DNA from: JACDAN01 sp035265935
Lineage (GTDB): Bacteria > Actinomycetota > Thermoleophilia > Gaiellales > Gaiellaceae
Direction: 5' to 3'
Assembly (NCBI GenBank): GCA_035265935.1
Contig: DATFOC010000116.1
Coordinates: forward strand, 1-32,215
Length of the DNA: 32,215 bases
Positions 18,222 through 27,277 of the stretch are shown here, piece after piece. The notes below the pieces were generated by a model. That model saw only the letters and a program-made list of their open reading frames with translations, was not told where the DNA came from and did no database searches. The number at the start of each line of letters is the position of its first letter. Positions within the stretch are counted from its first letter, which is position 1. The position numbers and the translations under genes were made by a program.

Positions 18222-18858
18222 CGTCGTCGCCACCGAGCCCGTCGGGCCGTACACGCTCCTGCGCGTCGAGCGGGGCGACCTCGAGCCGGGCGTGCCTGGT
18301 CAGTTCTTCATGCTCGAGGCGCCGGGCCGCGTGCTGCCTCGGCCGATGAGCCTCTCGCTAGCGCCGCCCGGTGAGCTCGGCTTCCTGTTCGAGGCGATCG
18401 GGCCCGGCACGAACGCCCTCGCGGAGCTCGGCCCGGGTGACCGCATCGGGATCCTCGGCCCGCTCGGGAACGGGTTCCGGCTGGACGTCGACCGGCCGCT
18501 GCTCGTCGGCGGGGGGATCGGAGTCGCGCCCTTCCCGTACCTGTCCCAGGCGCTCGACCGGCCGGGCGCGATCCTCGGCTTCCGAACCAGGCACCACGCG
18601 GAAGCCGCGGAGCTGGTCCCGAACGCAGAGGTCGTCGTCGAGCCGACGCGGGTGACCGAGCTCCTCGAGCCGGGCTATGACGTGCTCGCCTGTGGGCCGG
18701 CCCCGATGCTCTCGGCCGTGCGGGAGCTGGCGCCCGAGGCCCAGCTGGCCTGGGAGGCGCCGATGGCGTGCGGCTACGGCTCCTGCTACGGCTGCGTCGT
18801 CGAGGTCGGCGGGCACTACAAGCGCCTGTGCCTGGAGGGCCCCGTCCTTGCTGCTTAA
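18199..18858 (+). CDS. pyrK: dihydroorotate dehydrogenase electron-transfer subunit
   Basis: 219 residues with an FAD-binding domain (PGQFFMLEAPG, LPRPMSLS), an NAD-binding domain (LLVGGGIGVAPF), and a C-terminal 2Fe-2S site CGYGSCYGC plus a later cysteine in KRLCLEGP. It passes electrons from PyrD to NAD+ in the class 1B enzyme. The start is ATG 18199 with AGGAGAGG just upstream. Its last codons overlap the start of pyrD by 11 nt. Confidence 0.92.
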
Positions 18859-19735
18859 CGCGTCGGGATGCCTCGATGCCCTGGCCGCGCCCGACGTGGC
18901 CCGCTCTCTGGACGTCTTCGTCACAAAGACCGTCACCCCTGAGCCGCGCGAGGGCAACGACCCCACGCGCATCGCCGAGACCGACCACGGGATGCTCAAC
19001 TCGATCGGGCTCCAGAACCCCGGCCGCGAGCGATTCCTGGACGAGGTGCTTCCGCGGCTGCGCGAGCTCGGCATCCCGCTGTGGGTCTCGGTCGGAGGGT
19101 TTGCGGCGGACGAGTACGCGGCGACGTGCGCGCGGCTGCACAACGTCACGATCGAGCTCAATCTGTCCTGCCCGAACGTCGACGAAGCGCCCGAATCGGC
19201 CGCCGAGATCGTCGCCGCGTGCCGCGCGGCGACCCCGCTCCCGATCTACGCGAAGCTCTCACCGGCCCAGCCGGACATCGGCGAGGCGGCCCGCGCAGTC
19301 CAGGCGGCAGGCGCGGACGGCCTCTCGCTCGTGAACACGATCCGCGGGCTCGAGCTCGAACCGGCCACCCTTCGTCCCCATCTAGCTCGGGGGGTCGGCG
19401 GCTACTCCGGGCCGGCGCTCAAGCCGGTAGCACTCGCAGCCGTCTACACCGCATTCCGCGCCGTCAGCCTGCCCATCGTCGGCATGGGAGGCGTATGCAG
19501 CGGGCGCGATGCGGCCGAGTTCCTTGCCGCGGGAGCGAGCGCGATCGCCGTCGGAACGGCCCTCTTCGCGGACCCCGGCGCGCCGGTTCGGATCAGGCGA
19601 GAGTTGGCCGAGAAGGCCGAGTCCCTGGGCGCCGCCGCTCCGAAGGACCTGTGCGGAATCGCTCACGAACCCGACTTCGAGCCCTTGCCGCCAGCATTGA
19701 CAACGGGCAAAACTCCTGCATTTCAGGCGAATTGA
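18848..19735 (+). CDS. pyrD: dihydroorotate dehydrogenase, class 1B catalytic subunit
   Basis: 295 residues of the FMN barrel: IGLQNPG, VSVGG, ELNLSCPNV with the class 1 catalytic cysteine, YAKLSP, LVNTIRG, GGYSGPALKPVAL and the phosphate site VGMGGV ... AVGTALF. With PyrK it oxidises dihydroorotate using NAD+. The start is TTG 18848 inside pyrK. The protein then begins LLNASGCLD, so about 12 residues of the usual N-terminal strands are missing, and no in-frame start lies further upstream. It ends the pyr operon. pyrE and pyrF are absent here. Confidence 0.9.
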   Translation: MLLNASGCLDALAAPDVARSLDVFVTKTVTPEPREGNDPTRIAETDHGMLNSIGLQNPGRERFLDEVLPRLRELGIPLWVSVGGFAADEYAATCARLHNVTIELNLSCPNVDEAPESAAEIVAACRAATPLPIYAKLSPAQPDIGEAARAVQAAGADGLSLVNTIRGLELEPATLRPHLARGVGGYSGPALKPVALAAVYTAFRAVSLPIVGMGGVCSGRDAAEFLAAGASAIAVGTALFADPGAPVRIRRELAEKAESLGAAAPKDLCGIAHEPDFEPLPPALTTGKTPAFQAN

Positions 19736-19759
19736 TCGCTCTCGACAAGCTGTTAGTAT
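19732..19759 (+). promoter_or_regulatory. promoter of the mihF operon
   Basis: TTGATC (19732-19737) and TAGTAT (19754-19759) are 16 bp apart. The GTG start of mihF is 8 nt after the -10 box and has no ribosome-binding site, so the mRNA should be leaderless. It separates this operon from pyrD. Confidence 0.6.
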
Positions 19760-19767
19760 CCCGCGCC

Positions 19768-20097
19768 GTGGCCTCCGTGAAGACTCAGGCGCAGGCGCCG
19801 GCCCGGTCACGCGATCAGCGCATGGAGGCTCTGCAGCGCGCGAACGACATCCGCGTGAAGCGCGCCCAGCTGAAGCGCGACCTCAAGAACGGGGACGCCG
19901 ACATCGAGAAGATCCTCGAGAAACCGCCGGAGTACGTGGCCACGGCGAAGGTCTTCGACATCCTCATGGCCGTGCCGAAGTTCGGTCGAGTCAAGGCCAC
20001 GAGGTTCCTCACCCAGGCGCGGATCAGCCAGTCGAAGACGGTGGGAGGTCTCTCGGACCGCCAGCGGGCCGAGCTCATTGGCCTCTTCCGGCGCTAG
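19768..20097 (+). CDS. mihF: actinobacterial integration host factor MihF
   Basis: 109 residues. The C-terminal part (AKVFDILMAVPKFGRVKATRFLTQARISQSKTVGGLSDRQRAELI, quoted here only as landmark motifs MAVPKFG, RVKATRFL and GLSDRQR) is the helix-two-turn-helix DNA-binding fold of MihF/sIHF, unrelated to HU/IHF of proteobacteria. It bends and compacts DNA. The start GTG 19768 follows the promoter directly; a shorter protein from ATG 19822 would still hold the fold. The gene is followed by gmk with a 20-nt overlap, the conserved actinobacterial order. Confidence 0.9.
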   Translation: MASVKTQAQAPARSRDQRMEALQRANDIRVKRAQLKRDLKNGDADIEKILEKPPEYVATAKVFDILMAVPKFGRVKATRFLTQARISQSKTVGGLSDRQRAELIGLFRR

Positions 20098-20677
20098 AGC
20101 AGCAGCCACGCCGGTCATCGTCGTCACCGGGACGTCGGGCGCCGGAAAGGGCTCGATCGAGCGCATCCTGCTTTCGCGCATGCCCGAGCTGGAGCTCGCC
20201 GTGTCCGCCACGACTCGCCCTCGGCGCTCGTCCGAGGTGGACGGGGTTCACTACTGGTTCGTCTCCGACCAGGAGTTCGACCGCAAGCTCGAGGAGAAGG
20301 GCTTTCTCGAGTACATCACCTTCCCCTGGGGGCAGCGATCCGGCACGTTGCGCTCCGAGATCGACCGGATCCTCGAGAAGGGAAAGATCCCAATGCTCGA
20401 CCTCGAGACGGACGGCGCCCGTTACGTCCAGGAGAAGGTGTCCGAGGCCTTGACCGTGTTCGTGACCGCGCCGACGTTCGAAGAGCTCGAGCGGCGGCTG
20501 CGGGCGAGGGCGACAGAGAGCGCGGGCGAGATCGGCGAACGGCTCGCGCTCGCGCGCCGTCAGCTCGACGAGGCCGAGCATTTCGACCACGTGATCGTCA
20601 ACGACGATCTCCAGCGGGCCGCGGACGAGGTCCAGCAGATCGTCCAGGAGCGGATCGCAGCTACCATGGCCACGTGA
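20078..20677 (+). CDS. gmk: guanylate kinase
   Basis: 199 residues. The P-loop is GTSGAGKGS (a variant of the usual GPSGAGKGT), then SATTRPRR and the GMP-binding DGVHYWFVS ... FLEYITF, with LDLETDGARYV after it. It phosphorylates GMP to GDP. The TTG start at 20078 overlaps mihF, and the end overlaps rpoZ by 4 nt. Confidence 0.92.
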   Translation: MASSGARAAATPVIVVTGTSGAGKGSIERILLSRMPELELAVSATTRPRRSSEVDGVHYWFVSDQEFDRKLEEKGFLEYITFPWGQRSGTLRSEIDRILEKGKIPMLDLETDGARYVQEKVSEALTVFVTAPTFEELERRLRARATESAGEIGERLALARRQLDEAEHFDHVIVNDDLQRAADEVQQIVQERIAATMAT

Positions 20678-20904
20678 TCTACCCCAGAGTCGACAAGCTG
20701 CTCAACCAGGTCCCCGACCGCTACGGCCTCGTGCTCGTGGCCGCCAAGCGGGCCCGCCAGATCAACAACTACCACCACCAGCTCGGCGAGGGCACCTTCG
20801 AGGATTTCCCGCCGCCGCTGGTCGAATCCCGCTCCAAGAACTACCTCACGATCGCCCTCGAGGAAGTCGCCGAGGGCAAGATCAAGCACGAATACAAGAA
20901 GTAG
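20674..20904 (+). CDS. rpoZ: RNA polymerase omega subunit
   Basis: 76 residues. The family's core AAKRARQINNY and the later KNYLTIALEEVAEGKI are present. Omega helps fold and hold the beta' subunit. The GTG start overlaps the gmk stop; coaBC follows after 9 nt. The protein is at the short end for actinobacterial omega but has both conserved parts. Confidence 0.9.
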   Translation: MIYPRVDKLLNQVPDRYGLVLVAAKRARQINNYHHQLGEGTFEDFPPPLVESRSKNYLTIALEEVAEGKIKHEYKK

Positions 20905-20913
20905 GTAGTCCCC

Positions 20914-22092
20914 ATGGCGCGCGTCCTGGTCGGTGTCACCGGGGGGATCGCCGCCTACAAGGCGTGCAGCCTCGTTCGAATGTTCGTGCGTGCGGGGCAC
21001 GATGTCTTTCCGCTCGTGACGCCGGGAGCCGAGCGCTTCGTGCGCGCCGAGACCTTTTTCGCACTGGCCCGACGTCCTCCCAGCGAGGACCCCTACCAGC
21101 ACCTTGAGCGCGGCGATGTCCTAGTCGTCGCTCCGCTCACGGCGAACTCGTTGGCCCAGCTTGCTCACGGGCTGGCGGACAACCTGGTGGGGCAGGCCGC
21201 GCTTGCTCACGACGGCCCTGTGCTCGTCGCGCCCGCCATGAACACCCGCATGTGGCGTCACCCCGCCACTCAAGCGAACGCCGACCTCCTTCGCGGGCGG
21301 GGTGTCGAGTTTGTCGGGCCGCTCGAGGGAGAGCTCGCCGAAGGCGAGGAGGGCGTCGGCCGCATGGCGGAGCCTGTGGAGATCTTCGAGCGCGCCCGGC
21401 AGCTCCTCAAGGCAAGTAACAGTCTGTTACGAGGAAAGACGGTGGTCGTTACGGCCGGTGGGACGAGGGAGCCGATCGACGCGGTCCGCTTCGTGGGCAA
21501 CCGCTCGTCGGGCCGCATGGGCGCAGCCGTGGCCGAGGAAGCGCGGCGCCGAGGGGCCGAAGTGACGCTGATCGCGTCTCACCTGAGTGTGGATCCGCCC
21601 ACGGGAGTCGAGGTCGTCCAGGCCCCGACCGCGGCGGACATGGCCCGCGAGACGCTGTCCCGTGGGGACGCCGACGTCGTCGTCATGGCCGCCGCCGTCG
21701 CCGACTACCGGCCGGCAGACCCGAGAACGGAAAAGCGGTCGAAGGACGGCGAGCCGTGGCGCCTCGAGCTCGAACCGACGGACGACGTGCTCCGTACGCT
21801 GGGAGAGCAATCCGCAAACGGCCGGGTGCTGGTCGGGTTCGCGGCCGAGACGGGAGAGGGCGGCCTCGACCGCGCGAGGGCGAAGCGGACCGGCAAGAAT
21901 GCCGATCTGGTCGTCTACAACGATGTGGCCAGGTCCGACGTGGGGTTCGAGGCGGGGGAGAACGAGGTCGTGCTGATTTCCGAGGCAGGGGAGCGAACCG
22001 TGAGCAAGGCTCCGAAGAGCCGAATCGCAGCCGAGCTCTGGGACGAGGTCGAGCGGCTGCTCGAGGAGAACGGTGGCCGAGCGGCGGGCTGA
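20914..22092 (+). CDS. coaBC: bifunctional phosphopantothenoylcysteine decarboxylase/synthetase
   Basis: 392 residues. The N-terminal CoaC flavoprotein domain has GVTGGIAAYKA, the catalytic histidine in YQHLE, APLTANSLAQ and PAMNTRMW. The C-terminal CoaB domain begins VVVTAGGTREPIDAVRFVGNRSSG. It makes 4'-phosphopantetheine for coenzyme A. The loop that in E. coli carries the catalytic cysteine (ACGDVGPGRM type) reads AEGEEGVGRM here, so that cysteine is absent. Other actinobacterial proteins may share this, but I cannot confirm it here. It overlaps the MoxR gene by 20 nt. Confidence 0.9.
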   Translation: MARVLVGVTGGIAAYKACSLVRMFVRAGHDVFPLVTPGAERFVRAETFFALARRPPSEDPYQHLERGDVLVVAPLTANSLAQLAHGLADNLVGQAALAHDGPVLVAPAMNTRMWRHPATQANADLLRGRGVEFVGPLEGELAEGEEGVGRMAEPVEIFERARQLLKASNSLLRGKTVVVTAGGTREPIDAVRFVGNRSSGRMGAAVAEEARRRGAEVTLIASHLSVDPPTGVEVVQAPTAADMARETLSRGDADVVVMAAAVADYRPADPRTEKRSKDGEPWRLELEPTDDVLRTLGEQSANGRVLVGFAAETGEGGLDRARAKRTGKNADLVVYNDVARSDVGFEAGENEVVLISEAGERTVSKAPKSRIAAELWDEVERLLEENGGRAAG

Positions 22093-23044
22093 GGAGCGCC
22101 CGCAGTCGATCGAGATCTCCGGCGAGATCCTCGAGCGCATCACCGGCAACATCGGTCAGGTGGTTCACGCCCCGCAGGACACGCTGCGGCTCGCGGTCCT
22201 CTCGCTCGTCAGCGAGGGGCACCTGATCATCGAGGACTTTCCCGGCGTCGGGAAGACGATGCTCGCCAAGGCGCTCGCGCGCTCGCTCGACTGCTCGTTC
22301 TCGCGCATCCAGTTCACGCCCGACCTGCTCCCGTCGGATGTCACCGGCGTCAACGTCTTCGACCAGCGGACGAACGAGTTCGAGTTCCGGCCGGGGCCTG
22401 TCTTCGCGAACCTGCTCCTCGTCGACGAGATCAACCGCGCCTCTCCCAAGACGCAGGCCGCGCTGCTCGAGTGCATGCAGGAGAACCAGGTCACCGTCGA
22501 CGGGGTCAGCTATCCGCTCGGTCGGCCGTTCATGGTGCTCGCCACCCAGAATCCGATCGAGTACGAGGGCACGTACCCGCTGCCGGAGGCGCAGCTCGAC
22601 CGCTTCACGATGCGGCTCTCGATCGGCTATCCGCCGCTCGCGGACGAGGCGCGCATGCTCAACGAGCAGACGAGCGAGCCTCCCCTCGACTCACTGGAGC
22701 CTGTCTCGAGCACGAGTGAGATCGTGGCGCTGATCGACGACGCCAAACGCGTCTTCGTCGAGGAGAGCATCAACCGCTACGTCGTCGCCCTCCTCCGCCA
22801 CACGCGGGGCGACGAGCGCCTCTACCTGGGCGCGAGCCCGCGGGCTGGGATCGCATTGCTGCGGGTGGCGAAGGCCCGGGCGATCTCCGAGGGCCGCGAA
22901 TACGTCCTGCCGGACGACGTGAAGGCAGTCGCGGAACCCGTGCTCGGCCACCGGCTGATCCTCGGTCCCGAGGCGCGCGCCGCCGGTCTCGGCCCGGCCG
23001 AGCTGATCGCGGACGCGGTCGAGCGCACGCCCGTTCCCGTCTAG
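22073..23044 (+). CDS. MoxR-type AAA+ ATPase
   Basis: 323 residues. Walker A is FPGVGKTMLAKAL, Walker B LLLVDEINRA, sensor 1 VLATQNPIEYEGTYPLPEAQLDRF, and the C-terminal lid LGASPRAGIALLRVAKA. MoxR ATPases act as chaperones for metal- or envelope-linked complexes, usually beside a DUF58 protein and a transglutaminase-like protein, exactly as here. The start is GTG 22073 within coaBC. Confidence 0.92.
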   Translation: MAERRAEERPQSIEISGEILERITGNIGQVVHAPQDTLRLAVLSLVSEGHLIIEDFPGVGKTMLAKALARSLDCSFSRIQFTPDLLPSDVTGVNVFDQRTNEFEFRPGPVFANLLLVDEINRASPKTQAALLECMQENQVTVDGVSYPLGRPFMVLATQNPIEYEGTYPLPEAQLDRFTMRLSIGYPPLADEARMLNEQTSEPPLDSLEPVSSTSEIVALIDDAKRVFVEESINRYVVALLRHTRGDERLYLGASPRAGIALLRVAKARAISEGREYVLPDDVKAVAEPVLGHRLILGPEARAAGLGPAELIADAVERTPVPV

Positions 23045-23072
23045 CAGTGCCCCTCAAGGCGATGGAGCACTG

Positions 23073-24296
23073 ATGCTGACGAGCCGCGGCCGGTTCACGC
23101 TGGCGCTCGGGGCAGGAACCTACCTCGGCGCCTGGGCCTTCGGCGCGCACGTGCTCTACGCGCCCGCAATCGGCCTCCTGCTCGCTGTCGGGGCCGCACT
23201 GGTCTGGACGCAAGCCCTCGCCCGGACGCTCAGCCTCCACCGCCAGCTCGACCGTGACCGGCCGATCGAGGGAGACGATGTCGTCGTCAGGGTCGAGCTC
23301 GAGCCCAACGGCGGGATCGTGCCGGCGACGGTACTGCTCCACGAGCCGGTCGGAAGGCTTGGAGACCAGGAGGTCGTGGTTGCCCGCGACGGACGGTTCC
23401 TCCGAGCCGTCTACCGCCTGTCGCGTGTCCCGCGCGGCCGGTACCGCTTCATCGGCGCCCGCGCCGTCGTCGAGGACCCGTTCGGCCTTGCGCAGCGTGT
23501 CCAGCCGTTCGCCGACGCCTCGCCGCTGCTCGTCTACCCGCGCCTGGCTCGCCTGAACGTCCTCTTCGGCGAGCGGGGGCTTCGTGCGCACGGGGCTGGA
23601 AGGATCCTCCTCCGGCGCTCCGCCGGATTCGAGTTGCACAGCGTGCGCGAGTACCAGAGCGGCGAGTCGCTCCGCCGTGTCCACTGGCCCTCGACCGCGC
23701 GCCGGCACCAGCTGATGGTCAAGGAGCTCGAGGACGCGCCACGGGACGAGATCGTCGTCGTGCTCGACGCCGAGGCTGGTCACGGCACGGGCCCGCCGGG
23801 CGCCTCCAGCTTCGACGCTCAGGTCCGTGCCGCCGGGTCGCTCATGTGGGCGCACGCGCGTCGGGGACGCCATGCCCGTCTCGAGGTGACGACGGGCGCC
23901 GGCGTCGATGCGATGTCCGTCCGGAACTACGAGCGGGACTGGCCGCGGGCGCTCGAGATCCTCGCCGTCGCGGAGCAGGACGGGCGCCGGCCCGTGGAGA
24001 CCATCCTCTCCGACCAGGCCGGCGCCGCTACACACGCGCGAGACCTGGCGGTTGTCACCGCGGCGCTCCGGCCCGCGCTCGTCGAGACCCTCGTCGCCCG
24101 CGCCGCCGCCAGACAGCAGGTCTCCGTCGTATATGTCGACGCAGGCAGCTTCGCCGGCCGCCGCCGGGCTTCGGTGGGCACCGATGCCGCCGTCCTCCGT
24201 CTCGAGGCCGCTGGAATCGCCGTCGCAGTGCTTCGTCGCGGCGACGATCTGGAGGCAGTGCTCGGCGGCGCCGAAAGCGTGGTGGCTCATGGGTAG
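23073..24296 (+). CDS. DUF58 protein with N-terminal membrane helices
   Basis: 407 residues. One or two hydrophobic helices lie at about 8-50 (FTLALGAGTYLGAWAFG ...). The conserved DUF58 stretch FELHSVREYQSGESLRRVHW follows near residue 185, with IVVVLDAE opening a von Willebrand A-like fold in which a MIDAS motif is not obvious. It is the usual partner of MoxR. The end overlaps the transglutaminase-like gene by 8 nt. Confidence 0.88.
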   Translation: MLTSRGRFTLALGAGTYLGAWAFGAHVLYAPAIGLLLAVGAALVWTQALARTLSLHRQLDRDRPIEGDDVVVRVELEPNGGIVPATVLLHEPVGRLGDQEVVVARDGRFLRAVYRLSRVPRGRYRFIGARAVVEDPFGLAQRVQPFADASPLLVYPRLARLNVLFGERGLRAHGAGRILLRRSAGFELHSVREYQSGESLRRVHWPSTARRHQLMVKELEDAPRDEIVVVLDAEAGHGTGPPGASSFDAQVRAAGSLMWAHARRGRHARLEVTTGAGVDAMSVRNYERDWPRALEILAVAEQDGRRPVETILSDQAGAATHARDLAVVTAALRPALVETLVARAAARQQVSVVYVDAGSFAGRRRASVGTDAAVLRLEAAGIAVAVLRRGDDLEAVLGGAESVVAHG

Positions 24297-26595
24297 GTCG
24301 GCTCTGCTCGCGCTCCTGCCGGCGTTGCTGATCACCACCGGGTGGCAGACGCTCGAGGAGCCCGTTCGCGGCGGCGAGTTCGCGGTGGCGGCGGCCCTCG
24401 CCGTCGTCGCGGCGGTCCTCCCGCGTCGCTCGCTGCGGATCGGCGCGATCCTGGTCTCGGGCGTGGCCGTCGCCTCGTTCGCCTTCGACGTCTCGCCGCT
24501 CGAGGCGCGGCCGTTCGACGCCGAGCACGACTTCCTCGATCCCGTCCTGAACGGGTTCGGGGGCGGCCTCGCGGATTTTTACGAGGTCTCGTTGCCGTTC
24601 AACCCCGCCGAGCGTCCGCTCATGCACGGCGTGGTCGTGCTCGCCGTCTTCGCGTTCACGCTCGTCGCCACGCTGGCGATCACGGCGCGCCGACCGATCC
24701 TTGCCGCCGCCACGACGTTCGCCGGCGCCGCCTGGCCGGTCACGCTCGTGCCGGAGGGCGCTTCGACCCTTCGCGGCGTCCTCATTCTCGCCGCGGCGCT
24801 CCTGCTCCTGGCGGCGCTGCGCCCGGGGGCGAGGCCGGGGTCGAGCCAGGCGCTGCTCGTGGGTGCCGCGGTCGTGTTCGCCGCGCTCGTCGCTGTCAGC
24901 TCGCCGTCCGTGGCCAAGGGCGGCTTCCTCGACTGGCAGCAGTGGGAGCCGTACAAGCGCGAGGACAAAGCGGTCAGCGTCCAGTACGTCTGGGACTCGG
25001 ACTACGACGGCATCAATTTCCCCAAAACCGCGACGACAGTCTTCACGGTCGAGGCCGACCGTCGCGCGCCGTACTGGCGGGCGACCACGCTGGACGTCTT
25101 CCTCGACGACAACTGGCAGGAGGACGCACCGTTCCTCGAGCCGGTGGGAGGGCGCGGCCTCGATTCGCTCACCAACGATCCGTTGCTTCCCAAGGCGGCA
25201 CGCGATCCCGAGAACTGGCTCAGGCAGGAAGTCACGATCGAGGCTCTCCGGGATTCGCATCTCGTGGGCGCGAGCGTGCCCGTGGCATACGAGGAGGGAC
25301 GAGGCGGGGAGTACGGATCCGGAATCGCCTACGTCGGCCGGCTGGAGCGAGATCAGCGGTACTCGGTCTGGAGCTACGCCGCCGAGCCGACGCCTGCTCA
25401 GCTCGCGCGCTCACGGCCGGAGTATCCGGAAGCGATCCTGTCCGACAGCCCGTTCCTGACCATCGGGGGCTTCTTCAGGGCTCCGCCGTTCGTCGGCCCG
25501 GCGCGCGACGCGGCGCGCCAGGCGGCGCTGCAGCAGCTCTTCGACGAGGACGACGAACAGGCGCAGTACGAGCCGATCTACCGCCAGGCTCGCCAGGTGG
25601 TGGGGAGACCGCGGAACCCCTATGCCGCGGCGGTCGCGCTCGAGGCGTGGTTCCGCTCGAGCGGAGACTTCTCCTATGACGAGTCGCCGCCGGTGCGCGA
25701 AGGCACGCCGCCGCTCGTCTCCTTCGTGACCAGGGACCGGCGCGGCTACTGCCAGCATTTCGCGGGCGCGATGGCGCTGATGCTGAGGTATCTCGGGATC
25801 CCGTCCCGTGTCGCGGCGGGCTTCACCAGCGGACTCTTTGACGAGGACGAGGGCCGCTGGACGGTCGCCGACACGAATGCGCACACGTGGGTCGAGGTCT
25901 GGTTCGACGGCTACGGGTGGCTGCCGTTCGACCCGACGCCCGGCCGCGGGCGCCTCCGCGCGGAGTACACGGCGTCCTCGCTCTTCTTCGACGCCACCGG
26001 CGCGACCGCGGCATTCGCCGGCGGTGCCGCGGCGCTCGGCCTGGACATCCTCCGCAACCGTCTCGGGGGCGCCTCGCAGTCGCCCGACGACCGCGACCGG
26101 CTCCGCGGCCCCGACACGGGCATCGTCCCCGGCTCGGATGCCGCGGCGACGACCCAGGTCGCCGAGGAGCGGGACGACGTGCGCCTCCTGGCGATCCTCC
26201 TGGGCTCGGCCGCCGCCCTCCTGGCGGCGTTCTGGCTCCTGAAGTGGGGCCGCCGTCGCGTGCGCTACCTCTCGGACGATCCCCGGCGGATCGCCGGAGC
26301 CGTCCGGGCCGAGCTCGAGGACTACCTCGCTGACCAGCGGGTCGGACTGCCGCCGAGCGCGACTCCCACCGACCTGAGCGAAACGGTGCGCCGGCGGCTC
26401 CATGTCGATGCCGACAGGCTCGCAGACGCGCTCGGCCAGGCCCGATTCGGGCCAGCCGAGGAGGCCGAGCGAGCCGCACGAGTCGCTCGCCGGGAGCTTC
26501 GGGGCGTGCTCAGGACGATGCGGCGCCGGCTCGGTGCCCGGCGGCGGCTGCGGGGCCTGGTCTCCCTCCGCTCGCTCGGCCTGGGCTCGGCTTGA
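24289..26595 (+). CDS. multi-pass membrane protein with transglutaminase-like domain
   Basis: 768 residues. About six hydrophobic segments lie in the first 210 residues. An extracytoplasmic region follows with a transglutaminase/protease-like core: cysteine in RRGYCQHFAGAMALM, histidine in TNAHTWVEVWF, aspartate in LPFDPTPG. One more helix (LLAILLGSAAALLAAFWLL) precedes a cytoplasmic tail rich in Arg. The catalytic triad is intact, so a peptidase or cross-linking role at the cell surface is likely. The ATG at 24289 overlaps the DUF58 gene. MoxR-DUF58-TGase is a well-known gene set without a settled function. Confidence 0.88.
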   Translation: MGRSALLALLPALLITTGWQTLEEPVRGGEFAVAAALAVVAAVLPRRSLRIGAILVSGVAVASFAFDVSPLEARPFDAEHDFLDPVLNGFGGGLADFYEVSLPFNPAERPLMHGVVVLAVFAFTLVATLAITARRPILAAATTFAGAAWPVTLVPEGASTLRGVLILAAALLLLAALRPGARPGSSQALLVGAAVVFAALVAVSSPSVAKGGFLDWQQWEPYKREDKAVSVQYVWDSDYDGINFPKTATTVFTVEADRRAPYWRATTLDVFLDDNWQEDAPFLEPVGGRGLDSLTNDPLLPKAARDPENWLRQEVTIEALRDSHLVGASVPVAYEEGRGGEYGSGIAYVGRLERDQRYSVWSYAAEPTPAQLARSRPEYPEAILSDSPFLTIGGFFRAPPFVGPARDAARQAALQQLFDEDDEQAQYEPIYRQARQVVGRPRNPYAAAVALEAWFRSSGDFSYDESPPVREGTPPLVSFVTRDRRGYCQHFAGAMALMLRYLGIPSRVAAGFTSGLFDEDEGRWTVADTNAHTWVEVWFDGYGWLPFDPTPGRGRLRAEYTASSLFFDATGATAAFAGGAAALGLDILRNRLGGASQSPDDRDRLRGPDTGIVPGSDAAATTQVAEERDDVRLLAILLGSAAALLAAFWLLKWGRRRVRYLSDDPRRIAGAVRAELEDYLADQRVGLPPSATPTDLSETVRRRLHVDADRLADALGQARFGPAEEAERAARVARRELRGVLRTMRRRLGARRRLRGLVSLRSLGLGSA

Positions 26596-26627
26596 CCCGC
26601 GGGGCATCGTCTACCTTGAGGACCGAA

Positions 26628-26978
26628 ATGAGCGAGACCTACGATCTCTTCCAGCAGGGCCGAAGCCATCTCCGGAAGGGCCGTGCTGCCCAGGCGACCG
26701 TGGCCCTCGAGAAGGCGAAGAAACGGGAGCCGGACAAGGCCTCCATCCGCGAGGCGCTGGGCATCGCGTACTTCCGGATCCAGCGGTACGACGAGGCCGA
26801 GCGTGAGTTCCGCGCCATGCTCGAGCTCGCGCCGACCGACGACTACGCGCACTACGCGCTCGGCCGCAGCCTGGAGAAGCTCGGCAGGGAGCAGGAGGCG
26901 AACGGCCACTACAAGCTCGCGAGCTCCTTGAGGCCCGGCAGCGAGCAGTACGCCGAGCGAATCAAAGACCTCGGATAA
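26628..26978 (+). CDS. TPR-repeat protein
   Basis: 116 residues made of about three tetratricopeptide repeats: ALEKAKKREPDKASIREALGIAYFRIQRYDEAEREF is not quoted in full, but its marks are EALGIAYF, RYDEAEREFRAMLEL and HYALGRSLEKLG. It is a helical scaffold for binding partner proteins, without a signal peptide. The ATG at 26628 is preferred over TTG 26592 because TTGAGGA (26615-26621) precedes it. It lies 7 nt before dtd. Confidence 0.75.
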   Translation: MSETYDLFQQGRSHLRKGRAAQATVALEKAKKREPDKASIREALGIAYFRIQRYDEAEREFRAMLELAPTDDYAHYALGRSLEKLGREQEANGHYKLASSLRPGSEQYAERIKDLG

Positions 26979-26985
26979 TCGCTGC

Positions 26986-27267
26986 GTGCGAGCGGTCGTC
27001 CAGCGCGTATCCGAGGCGCGCGTGCGCGTGGATGGCGAGGTGGTGGGGGAGATCGGGCAGGGCCTCTGCGTACTCCTTGGAGTCTCGCGCGAGGACGGCG
27101 AGGACGAGGCGGCGCGGTTGGCCGACAAAGTGGCGAAGCTTCGGATCTTCGAGAACGAGTACGGCAAGTTCGACCGCTCGCTGCTCGAGGTCGACGAGGA
27201 CGCCCTCGTGGTCAGCCAGTTCACGCTGATCGCAGACTCAGTCCGTCAGATAGCAACCGTAGGGTGA
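26986..27267 (+). pseudogene. dtd: D-aminoacyl-tRNA deacylase, interrupted by an element
   Basis: Residues 1-84 are normal Dtd: RAVVQRVSEARVRVDG at the start and the catalytic VVSQFTL motif (SQFT, 77-80). After LIAD (codon end 27237) the sequence leaves the family and stops nine codons later at 27267. The missing 60 or so residues include the C-terminal GP motif (NxGPVT) needed for chirality checking. Dtd clears D-amino acids wrongly loaded on tRNA. A large serine recombinase gene starts 10 nt further on, so the loss is due to integration. The gene could be restored if the element excises. Confidence 0.88.
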
Positions 27268-27277
27268 GGTGGACGGA

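Noticed and set aside
22770..24338. 522-codon minus-strand frame over MoxR/DUF58
   Set aside because: Antisense to two well-supported genes and without domain features.
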